This document shows, one piece after another, positions 58,601 to 64,000 of a stretch of 64,000 nucleotides of DNA; the first letter of the stretch is position 1, and each line of letters opens with the position of its first letter. The position numbers and the translations under genes were made by a program. The stretch is from NCBI RefSeq assembly GCF_000321225.1, contig NW_004450302.1:3369394-3433393 (forward strand), in the 5' to 3' direction. Origin of the DNA: Odobenus rosmarus divergens (Eukaryota; Chordata; Mammalia; Carnivora; Odobenidae). The notes below the pieces were generated by a model, which was not told the DNA's origin, did not search any database, and saw only the letters and a program-made list of their open reading frames with translations.

Positions 58601-58872
58601 ATTATGCTCCGTGCTGAGGGTATAAGAGAACAGGACACATGGCCTCTGCCACACACAGCTTCCATCTGTACTGACATCTCTGCTCTTCCTCCCAGCTCGC
58701 CATGAAGAGATGCCCCACCTGCAAATCAGACTTTGCTGATGGCATTTTCGATCACACCTTGGAGCAGCAGCACATGCAGACCCTTTGTTTGAATTGTCCA
58801 GTTTGTGACAAGACCTTCCCAGCAAAAGAGAAGCAGATCTTTGAAGACCATGTGTTCTGCCACACTCTCTAA
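40423..58872 (+). CDS. CALCOCO2: CALCOCO2 / NDP52, selective autophagy receptor
   Basis: NDP52 binds ubiquitin- or galectin-8-marked bacteria and damaged mitochondria, and links them to LC3C and to the FIP200/NAP1-TBK1 machinery. Coding exons: 40423-40602, 46416-46518, 46671-46804, 47837-47962, 50555-50643, 51000-51069, 51686-51808, 52086-52172, 53417-53578 (extra), 54702-54797, 56980-57115, 58176-58204, 58696-58872. All phases fit. The total is 1512 bases, 503 residues, or 449 without the extra exon (human 446). Domains: SKICH about 20-130; non-canonical LIR ILVV at 133-136, same numbering as human; coiled coil about 140-400; galectin-8 motif NPGLVFGNPYS at 425-435; zinc-finger region 451-501, with the C2H2 finger at C479, C482, H497, H501. 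The start has a strong Kozak context (CCACCATGG). One donor is GC. Confidence 0.96.
40711..40890 (-). repeat. SINEC, reverse
   Basis: T-rich start AAGATTTTATCTATTTATTTG and end GACTGAGCCACCCAGGAGCCCC, about 110 bases after the donor of the first coding exon. Confidence 0.92.
40932..41116 (-). repeat. SINEC, reverse, with target-site duplication
   Basis: CTGGCCATTTAAAAAA before and CTGGCCAGTTTAAAAAA after; full-length element. Confidence 0.92.
41143..41396 (+). repeat. SINEC interrupted by an assembly gap
   Basis: Head GGGCACCTGGGTGGCTCAG; AATCCTAAACTA-type duplication on both sides. The body holds 50 N at 41231-41280. Confidence 0.92.
41231..41280. other. Assembly gap (50 N)
   Basis: Fifty N in the middle of a SINE. 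The 7 bases TCGGGCT occur on both sides of the gap (41224-41230 and 41281-41287), so the true gap may be zero or negative in length. Confidence 0.98.
41411..41618 (+). repeat. SINEC in tandem with the previous one
   Basis: Head GGGGCGCCTGGGTGGCTCAG immediately after the AATCCTAAACTA repeat; tail followed by another ACTAAACTAAAC. Confidence 0.93.
42318..42530 (-). mobile_element. LINE-1 3' end, reverse, with target-site duplication
   Basis: This is the reverse complement of the 3' UTR unit at 8359-8640. ATCAGACATCATTCTT occurs before (from about 42304) and after (from about 42529), so it is one 5'-truncated insertion of about 210 bases. Confidence 0.9.
42783..42965. repeat. DNA-transposon-like palindromic repeat
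   Basis: TAGCCACATGTGGGTATTGA, then AATGTGGCTAGAATT, and inverted ends CTGGACAGTGCAGC. Same unnamed family as 30185-30330 and 49930-50220. Confidence 0.5.
43021..43205 (+). repeat. SINEC with target-site duplication
   Basis: TGAAATGTAATCT before and TGAAATGTAACCT after. Confidence 0.93.
43375..43545 (+). repeat. SINEC
   Basis: Head GGTGCTTGGGTGGCTCAG, slightly shortened body, duplication of ATTTTTGAG. Confidence 0.92.
44061..44425. repeat. Cluster of older SINEC copies
   Basis: A reverse copy at 44061-44242 ends GCCACCCAGGCACCCC. A headless reverse piece follows (44243-44325), then a forward old-type copy (44325-44425: CCTGACTGGCTCAGTCGG to GGGTAGAGATCACTTAAAAA). Confidence 0.85.
45444..45640 (+). 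repeat. SINEC
   Basis: Head GGGGCACCCGAGTGGCTCAG, CT tract, and AAATAAATAAAATCTT tail. Confidence 0.93.
45864..46053 (+). repeat. SINEC with target-site duplication
   Basis: AAGAAGTTCTAAGAACCC before and AAGAAGTTCTAAGAACCCT after. Confidence 0.95.
46416..46518 (+). CDS. CALCOCO2: CALCOCO2 exon (VGWKTTREYYTFMW...)
   Basis: Acceptor ctgtcattgcag, donor TTCAAAG|GTGAGA. It encodes residues 61-94, VGWKTTREYYTFMWVTLPLD and LNSESAKQQEVQFK, the middle of the SKICH domain. Confidence 0.96.
46671..46804 (+). CDS. CALCOCO2: CALCOCO2 exon (SKICH end and non-canonical LIR)
   Basis: Acceptor gtgttttcag, donor ACTCAG|GTCTGT. It encodes residues 95-139, including YYLPKDDEYYQFCYVDQDGV and RPENEEDILVVTTQ. 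The ILVV at 133-136 is the LC3C-binding motif, unchanged from human. Confidence 0.96.
46805..47836. other. CALCOCO2 intron with one reverse SINEC
   Basis: A reverse SINEC lies at 47176-47352, with TCTCTCAGTTC on both sides. No other feature seen. Confidence 0.7.
47837..47962 (+). CDS. CALCOCO2: CALCOCO2 coiled-coil exon 1
   Basis: Acceptor ctctttcgtag, donor AAGGAG|GTATGG. Residues 140-181: GEVEEIEQHNKELCKENQEL, KDSCVSLQKQNSDMQAELHK, KE. Start of the coiled coil. Confidence 0.95.
49345..49850 (+). mobile_element. Old LINE-1 3' region
   Basis: TGTTCATAATAGCATCTTTC, ACAACAGCCAAAGGGTGGAG, TGGATGAACATTGAGGACAT and CCACTGAACTGTAGGCTTAA follow the usual order of an old mammalian LINE-1 3' end. 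Non-coding. Confidence 0.65.
49930..50220. repeat. DNA-transposon-like repeat (third copy)
   Basis: GGGGGCCACTAGCCGCCCAT and ATTTTTTAAATGTGGCTCCT with a GGGACAGCACC end resemble the MITE-like copies at 30.2 and 42.8 kb. Confidence 0.45.
50555..50643 (+). CDS. CALCOCO2: CALCOCO2 coiled-coil exon 2
   Basis: Acceptor gtctcaatctgcag, donor CTTCA|GTGAGT. Residues 182-210 and part of 211: EELETLKSTNKKLEQQVKAQ, KDHWETELL(Q). Confidence 0.95.
51000..51069 (+). CDS. CALCOCO2: CALCOCO2 coiled-coil exon 3
   Basis: Acceptor ttcacctccacag, donor CTCCAG|GTAGGT. Residues 212-234: LKEQNQEMSSENEKMGVRVD, QLQ. Confidence 0.95.
51686..51808 (+). CDS. CALCOCO2: CALCOCO2 coiled-coil exon 4
   Basis: Acceptor gtttttgctttag, donor CAACAG|GTAGAG. 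Residues 235-275: AQLSTQEKEMEKLVQGDQDK, TEQLEHLKKENSQLLLTLTQ, Q. Confidence 0.95.
52086..52172 (+). CDS. CALCOCO2: CALCOCO2 coiled-coil exon 5, GC donor
   Basis: Acceptor tctgtttctgtgcag. Residues 276-304: EQHQKKLEQTVEQMKEEEMT, AVKKQRELT. Alignment with human (…QQELM|DEN…) places the donor after ACG at 52172, where the intron starts GCACGT instead of GT. The nearby GTs (at 52166 and 52178) are out of phase with every downstream exon. Confidence 0.85.
53417..53578 (+). CDS. CALCOCO2: CALCOCO2 extra coiled-coil exon, 54 codons
   Basis: Acceptor tgtcttatacttcag, donor CAACTG|GTAGGT, phase 0 at both ends, and fully open. It encodes APRNKKTAVEKQLVQEVERL, KAKVEAGKACFLEKYKECQR and LHRQIRQLRATVQL, a heptad-like helical segment that extends the coiled coil. 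It has no counterpart in the 446-residue human protein as I recall it. It could be a constitutive exon, a cassette exon or an abandoned one; the open frame, good splice sites and matching phase argue for use. Confidence 0.7.
53850..54020 (+). CDS. CALCOCO2: Candidate alternative last exon of CALCOCO2
   Basis: A pyrimidine-rich acceptor (ttcttatttctgccttttgag) is followed in phase 0 by EVKQDQKSQQEPLGMGSLEP and AVSPVIG, then TAG at 53931-53933. AATAAA follows at 53996-54001, then an A-run, then a GT-rich stretch at 54055-54095. Joined to the 29-codon exon it would end a 331-residue protein; with the extra exon, 385. Either form lacks the galectin-8 motif and the zinc fingers. Confidence 0.5.
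54702..54797 (+). CDS. CALCOCO2: CALCOCO2 coiled-coil exon (DENSGLSKTL...)
   Basis: Acceptor ttttttgttattgacag, donor AATGAT|GTAAGT. Residues 359-390: DENSGLSKTLNENKIICNVL, QREKERLEREND. It closely matches human DENFDLSKRLSENEIIC. Confidence 0.95.
54842..55056 (-). repeat. SINEC, reverse, with target-site duplication
   Basis: GAAACTCCAAGGTGTTTT before and GAAACCCCAAGGTTTT after; the A tail has become (GATT)n and (GTTT)n. Confidence 0.92.
55594..55925 (+). repeat. Two SINECs in tandem
   Basis: An old-type copy (55594-55690, with TTGTGAGTTCGAGCCCCATA and GTAGAGATTATTAAAAAC) is followed by a full young copy (55708-55925). Confidence 0.92.
56343..56546 (+). repeat. SINEC, divergent head
   Basis: Head GGGTGCCGGGGGGCTCAG; normal body and AAATAAATAAATAAAAAATC tail. 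Confidence 0.92.
56980..57115 (+). CDS. CALCOCO2: CALCOCO2 exon with galectin-8 motif
   Basis: Acceptor acgttctctccatag, donor TATTCTG|GTAAGA. Residues 391-435 and part of 436: LLKRENSRLLSYMGLDFDSL, PYQAPTSDQGGAGQNPGLVF, GNPYS. The galectin-8 segment reads NPGLVFGNPYS here and NPGLAYGNPYS in human. Confidence 0.95.
57116..58175. other. CALCOCO2 intron, no repeat recognised
   Basis: A poly-T run lies at 57170-57187; the rest is unique. No exon is seen on either strand. Confidence 0.5.
58176..58204 (+). CDS. CALCOCO2: CALCOCO2 29-bp micro-exon
   Basis: Acceptor ttatgatcctcag, donor AGCCTG|GTAAGT. It completes G436 and encodes IQESSAPSL (437-445), the linker before the zinc fingers. Confidence 0.93.
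58696..58872 (+). CDS. CALCOCO2: CALCOCO2 last exon (zinc fingers, stop TAA)
   Basis: Acceptor tctgctcttcctcccag. Residues 446-503: LAMKRCPTCKSDFADGIFDH, TLEQQHMQTLCLNCPVCDKT, FPAKEKQIFEDHVFCHTL, then TAA. The second finger (C479, C482, H497, H501) binds ubiquitin. The first finger region is three residues longer than in human, and the human CDH is FDH here. Confidence 0.96.
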   Translation, partial: LAMKRCPTCKSDFADGIFDHTLEQQHMQTLCLNCPVCDKTFPAKEKQIFEDHVFCHTL

Positions 58873-59720
58873 GTGTCCCAGCCTCCTGGATCTATACTGT
58901 ACATCAATTTTTATAGAGTAGAACCTATAGCTTCTACTTAGAGCTATGATCCACAATCCTGCCTAACATGAAATTACTAGGGATTTAGTCAGTCCTGTTG
59001 CCCTAAGGATGGAGTCCTGTCGATTATCTGCAGAATAGTGGTGAGGGCTGTTACTTCCATCCTTGTGGGTGACTACCTTTTAAATCACATAACTAGCTGC
59101 GTCATCCTAGCCTCTGGTGCCCACTCTTCTGAGGGTCTCCAGTACAAGGGCCCTGGGCTGCAACTGAGCTGGCCCTTCATTCACAACAGGCTTGACTTGA
59201 GTACTAAGTGATTCGTCTTCCGAGTTGTCCCAGTGCCCTTCAAGGTCAGGCCTTGAGTGTATTCGCAGTCGGTTCTCAGTCCTAACCCTGCAGCTGGTGA
59301 TTGAGTAGAGGTTGAGAATTTCTTCCTCCTCCTCCTCAGGTCTCTCTCCCACTGTTTGCATTAAACTAGCCACAAATACCACCGCAGAGAACTCTGACAT
59401 CCAGCTGGGATGCCAAAGGTTTCTCATCTTGATTTCTCAGCTCCCAGCAGAAGCATCTTATTCCTGAACCATGGACACAAAATATTTCAGTCACAGAAAG
59501 CCTTCTTTCTCTCTAGATACCTCTGTTTGGCATTTTCTACTCTTTGATCTTTCCTATGCACATAACCTTTATTATAAGTCCTTTCTTAATAATTAGTAGG
59601 ACTTGTTAGAAACTGGGCCTGCAACTTTCTGAGCAGGTGAGTTTGAATATGGATAAGTCAGAATAATGAGAACTATTGTTAATCTCTTTAATACTGAAAA
59701 TAAAGTTGTCCTATTTCGGG
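58873..59720 (+). other. CALCOCO2: CALCOCO2 3' UTR
   Basis: It runs from the TAA to a canonical AATAAA at 59699-59704, the first in a good position. No SINE interrupts it. The end point is inferred. Confidence 0.65.
59699..59704 (+). terminator. CALCOCO2: Poly-A signal AATAAA of CALCOCO2
   Basis: ACTGAAAATAAAGTTGTCC, about 830 bases after the stop codon, followed by T/G-containing sequence. The use of other signals further on cannot be excluded. Confidence 0.6.
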
Positions 59721-60329
59721 GACACTGGTCATTTTAAATTGGGTCATTTGACTTTCAGGTCCTTTGTTTTAAGCTTCTGAGAAAAGGGGAATCAACAGGC
59801 TTGTGGGAATTGTAGAGCCCTCCAGTCGATTTCACTTGTCTTAACTAGTCAACAAGAGTGTCCTGGCAGTTATCTGGAGATGGAGAGGAAGGGGGTGGAG
59901 CATTAGTTTAAGCAGTCTGGAGCCCTGGCTTCTTGCTTCTTCCATGCACTTTGTGAAAGTGGTCAGTGTGCATTTGGGAACCCTTTGTGAACTAGGTTCA
60001 ATTCCCTCCATCCAGATCTGCCTATGAACGATAAAGCAATTCCATTTTCTCACCACCACCCCCTACTCTTTCCCCCCCCTCCCCTGCCCCTGCCTCGGGA
60101 CTGAACAAATGGAAAGGACTCTCAGGCAGTCAACCAGCTGGTCACTATAGAGACCTCTACAAAAACTTCTGAATGATGTAAAACATGATGTCACAAATAA
60201 GGTTGAGTCAACTTCCTTCTGGGGTTTTCCCTGTTACGCCCTAGACTAGCTGTCTAGTATTGTCCTGGTCATGGCTCCTTGTCTTTATTTCTCCTTTGAT
60301 AAAATGAAGATGAAACTACACTCCTCCTG

Positions 60330-60530
60330 GGGCGCCTGGGTGGCTCAGTCGGTTAAATGTTCGACTCTTGATTTCAGCTCAGGTCATGATCTCAGGGTCC
60401 TGAGATCAAGCCCCACTTTGGGCTCCGTGCTCAGTGGGGCGTCTGCTTGGAGATTTTCTCCCTCTGCCCCTTCCCCTGCGCTCACTCTTTGTTTCTCAAA
60501 TAAATAAAACCTTTAAAAAAAGAAAAGAAA
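60330..60530 (+). repeat. SINEC (TCTTGATTTCAG subtype)
   Basis: Head GGGGCGCCTGGGTGGCTCAG; AAATAAATAAAACC and (AAAG)n tail; duplication of ACTCCTCC-type sequence on both sides. Confidence 0.93.
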
Positions 60531-61315
60531 AGAACTATACTCCTCCTCCCGTACCACGATCTCAAGGAGATGTCTCTTGGACTCAAGCCTTTTGCCCCTT
60601 AAGAGTCATGTGACATTAAGACTAACTCCAGTACAGAAACGTAATGAGGAGATGGTACCACTGTTTTCCTGGCAGACCCCTCCCTCTCTGCAGAATTTCT
60701 GCTGCTCCCCAGATTGTTCCAGTGAAGTGCAGTTTCATTTATTTTGTACTCGTAAGCCCTTAATTAAGCACGTGAATGGAGAAGCGCAGTGGCGCACATA
60801 ATCCCAATCAGTGAATACCATTTTCTGGTGAATTACCCACCCCTTTGCCCCCGCTACCCCGAGGGTTACCGCGATTATCAACAGCAGCAGGGGCCCTTCC
60901 ACAGGCTTGGTTAAAAAACCCAAGTGTTAATGATCCTTTTTGCTGGATGTAAAACAAAGCATCTTTAACCACTGTTCATTATCCCCAGCTGCTCTTACCA
61001 AGGCTTTGAAGGGGAAATTCTGCTCCGGGCAGCTCCTAGAGAAAGGAAACAATCATTCTTCTATAATCCACTCCTCACCCCAGCCTTTCCCCTCTAACCT
61101 CCCTGTACCCACACATGTTACGGCTATAAAATCCCTGCAGGAAGGAGCAGGAGGTTCTGGGAGCAAACAGTACGTATGCCTAAACTGGATTTTACCATCT
61201 TTGTGCTTATGCAACAAGCTTTCCTTCCTAATTCATTTCTTGGTCTAATATTAAAATGTTTTTGCGTTACTTAACACACTCAATTGATGGGCGGGGGGAG
61301 GGGAAGTCACTCGGT

Positions 61316-61317
<2 letters not shown>

Positions 61318-61355
<38 letters not shown>

Positions 61356-61384
61356 TGAGAGAGAGAGGGAGAGAGAGAGAGGCG
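61318..61384. repeat. (GT)n-(GA)n microsatellite
   Basis: About 17 GT units followed by a GAGAGA run. Confidence 0.95.
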
Positions 61385-61914
61385 AGAGGAAGCGAATTAA
61401 AATCAGAAAAGTGAGAGTTGGCAAGATATTCCATAAACCTGGGCCCCCCAGAACACCTGTGGCTCCAGCACTTTTCCTTGGTCTTGCTAAAAATCAGGAT
61501 GACATGAAACGGCCTTGATGTTTCAGTATCTTTCCCCTCTGATTCGGGTGGCAGTGGCGAGCTCAGCTCTAACCTGGTCTCCTAGCAACAAATGGTAATG
61601 AGATGACAGGCCCGGGCTGAGAGATGCAGACTGCCACCTAGAAAAAAAGCAAACAGGCCTCAACATGGGGACCCAGAGACACCTAATTGCCCTGAGGTAA
61701 CCAACAATGGGCCAGACTTTGGGCCACAAGCCCCAGCACTCTCAGTTGCTCTCATGTAAATATTAATGTAATGTCTCTGCATGTGTGCTTCCTAGTTCAG
61801 ACTAGGAAGCATATATTCATATATTCCATGTCTACTTTCAGTAATCTCTGAAGCAGACAGCTATCAACTCCCATTTTTATAGATGAGTAAGTTGAAACCT
61901 GGAGAAACAACTTG

Positions 61915-62960
61915 CTTAAAGTGGAAACAACCCAAATGCCCATCAGCTGATGAATGGGTAAATAAAAAACAGTATTTCTAGAGGATGAGGTATTATTTGG
62001 CCAAAAAAAGGGATTGAGGGGTACCTGGCTGACTCAGCTGATGGAGCATGTGATTCGTGATCTGGGGGTTGTGACTTTGAGCCCCACATTGAATGTAGAG
62101 ATTACTTAAAAATAAAATAAAAAAAAAAAGGAGAGGCCCTTGGGTGGCTCAATTGGTTAAGCATTTAACTCTGATCTCAGTGTTGTGAGTTCAAGCCCCG
62201 TGGTGGGCTCCACGCTGGGCCTGGAGCCCACTAAAGAAAAAAAAAGGGAATTGAGCACTGCTATGTCCCAACATGGAAGGACCCTGAAAACATGCTAAGT
62301 GGAAGAAGCCCATCACAAAAGACCACGTAGTATATGATTCCATTTATATGAAACACCCAAGATAGGCAAATCTGTAGAAACAAAATAGATGTTTTCCTAG
62401 GGCTGAGGGCTGGGGGGAAATTGGAGAGTCACCGCTCATGGGTATGGAGTTTCTTTTCGGGGGGTAAAGAAAATGTTCTACAATTTATCATGGAGATGGT
62501 TGCACAACTCAATATGCTACAAACTTGAATTATACACTTTATTTTTTTTTAAAGATTATATTTATTTATTTGACAGAGACACAGCGAGAGAGGGAACACA
62601 AGCAGGGGGAGAGGGGGAGGGAGAAGCAGGCTTCCCGCCGACCAGGGAGCCTGATACGGGGCTACACTTTATTTTTTTAATATTTTATTTGAGAGAGAGA
62701 GAGAATGAGAGAACACAAGAGGGGGGGAGGGTCAGAGGGAGAAGCTGACTCCCAGCTGAGCGGGGAGCCCAATGTAGGACTTGATGTGGGACTCGATCCC
62801 GGAACTCCAGGATCATGACCTGAGCCGAAGGCAGTCAGTCACTCAACCAGCTGAGCCACCCAGGGACCCTGAATTACACACTTTAAATGGGTGAACTGTA
62901 CGCTGTGTGAATTCTATCTCAAGTTGTATTTTTTAAAAGGTTAAAAAAATTACTTGCTAA
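61915..62960 (+). mobile_element. Old LINE-1 3' end split by SINEs
   Basis: Pieces at 61915-62017, 62248-62540 and 62872-62960 line up as one old element (CATCAGCTGATGAATGGGTA; CATGCTAAGTGGAAGAAGCC; GTGAACTGTACGCTGTGTGA). They are separated by SINEC copies at 62018-62125, 62131-62247, 62541-62663 (reverse, partial) and 62671-62871 (reverse). Non-coding. Confidence 0.7.
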
Positions 62961-63705
62961 GGTCATCCATTGACTCACGGTAGAATGTCTTACATACAGA
63001 CGCGGAGCTGGGCCCACCTTATCGAACTTGGTTAGAGTGTACCTATTTCAGTAGAGCCCGTGCCACAACAGCGTGGGGTCCTCCCCCTGTCTTGGGCTGG
63101 AAGCAGACAGCAGCTTCAGTTGTGAGGGAATCAAGATGAACAGGGTCAGGGCAATCATTAGTAGTCCACCATTTGGGCCGGCAGCATTAGTGGTCTCTGG
63201 GAATATCTATTCTGTGGAGATGAATGTACCCAATAAAGTTGGGGGAGAGAGTCACCAGCCACAAATTTCAGATAATCATATTAAGGGATCCAGCCTGCTC
63301 TGCCTAATGTTATTATTTTCTCCCTGTGGAAAGAAGGAGTATGACACTCCGGGGACTAAGTCTATTGTTTACTCAGTCAATCAACATTTATTGAGCACCC
63401 ACAGTGTGCAGAACTAGCACAGGGCCAGGATTTTAAAAAATAAAAAAGTTCTTCCCTTGAGGTATCTACAAGATTAATGAAGACCTCCCCTCTGCCCTCA
63501 GGGAACACTTCAACTGCTGAGGGTGAGCGTCTCGGGCTTCAGGGGTCTCCTGATCTGATGGTGAAAAGAGACAGTCACCCACAAAAGCAATTTAAGGATG
63601 CAAAGGTAAGGGAAGTGATCTCACAGACTGAGGATGGAAGGGCTGTGAGCCCTGAGTGTTAACAAAGGTGTGACCAAGTCAATGATGTCTTATAAGAGTG
63701 CTTTT

Positions 63706-63880
63706 GGGGGCGCCTGGGTGGCTCAGTCGGTGAAGCGTCTGCCTTCGGCTCAGGTTGTGATCTCAGGGTCCTGGGATCGAGCCCTACTTCGGGCTCCCTG
63801 CTCAGTGGGGAGTCTGCTTCTCTCTCTCCCTCTGTGGTCTCTCTCTCTCTCTCTCAAATAAATAAAATCTTAAAAAAAAA
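63706..63880 (+). repeat. SINEC with target-site duplication
   Basis: AAGAGTGCTTTT before (from about 63693) and after (from about 63882). Confidence 0.95.
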
Positions 63881-64000
63881 AAAGAGTGCTTTTGAAGAGG
63901 TTGAGGAACGGAAATGGCAGGCAAAAATGGGATTGTATTCCGAGGGTCTCTACAAACAAAGGGGGAGGGAGCAGTGAAGTCAGAGAAGGGGCCCAGAACG

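Larger units (their letters stand above)
59721..64000. other. Downstream of CALCOCO2, no gene seen
   Basis: By synteny the next gene would be ATP5MC1, but no exon of it lies here. The content is SINEs and old LINE-1 pieces listed separately, a (GT)n-(GA)n microsatellite, an isolated X-box-like motif at 61577-61589, and unique sequence. Confidence 0.5.

Noticed and set aside
59841..63861. First exon of the expected next gene (ATP5MC1)
   Set aside because: No CpG island, start codon context or matching peptide was found; the gene probably lies beyond the right edge.

Overview
The window is nuclear DNA of a carnivoran mammal, most likely a caniform. The evidence is about forty tRNA-derived SINEs of the carnivore SINEC type (head GCCTGGGTGGCTCAG, a CT-rich body and an AATAAA/poly-A tail), many with intact target-site duplications. 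There are also carnivore-style LINE-1 3' ends, older MIRs, LTR fragments, split genes with GT-AG introns, and two CpG islands. Nothing looks bacterial, plasmid-borne or viral apart from decayed LTR-like repeats.

Two protein-coding genes lie head to head, in the arrangement known from human 17q21.32. Positions 1177-18472 on the minus strand carry eleven exons of TTLL6, a tubulin polyglutamylase of cilia. They run from the lysine-rich N-terminus through the whole TTL catalytic core and into the tubulin-binding tail; the 3' end of the gene lies beyond the left edge. A CpG island at about 24.95-25.80 kb is the best candidate for its promoter and first exon. Positions 33.74-59.72 kb on the plus strand carry the whole of CALCOCO2 (NDP52), a receptor for selective autophagy of bacteria and damaged mitochondria. 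It has a CpG-island promoter and a non-coding first exon, then thirteen coding exons (40423-58872) encoding the SKICH domain, the non-canonical LIR, a coiled coil, the galectin-8 motif and two C-terminal zinc fingers, and a 3' UTR with a poly-A signal at 59699. The intergenic interval (about 25.8-33.7 kb) and all introns are mostly interspersed repeats.

The points most worth a second look concern gene structure. (1) CALCOCO2 has an extra in-phase 54-codon coiled-coil exon (53417-53578), which would make a 503-residue protein; skipping it gives 449, close to the human 446. (2) A candidate alternative last exon (53850 to about 54020) has an acceptor, a short in-frame tail, a stop, an AATAAA and GT-rich DNA downstream; it would give an isoform without the galectin-8 motif and zinc fingers. 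(3) The donor of the preceding exon reads GC instead of GT. (4) In TTLL6 the 41-bp exon at 17131-17171 has an in-frame TGA directly at the splice junction. (5) A 44-bp piece of unique-looking DNA from 20301-20344 recurs with one mismatch inside a SINE at 22349-22392. There is one 50-base assembly gap (41231-41280), inside a SINE.
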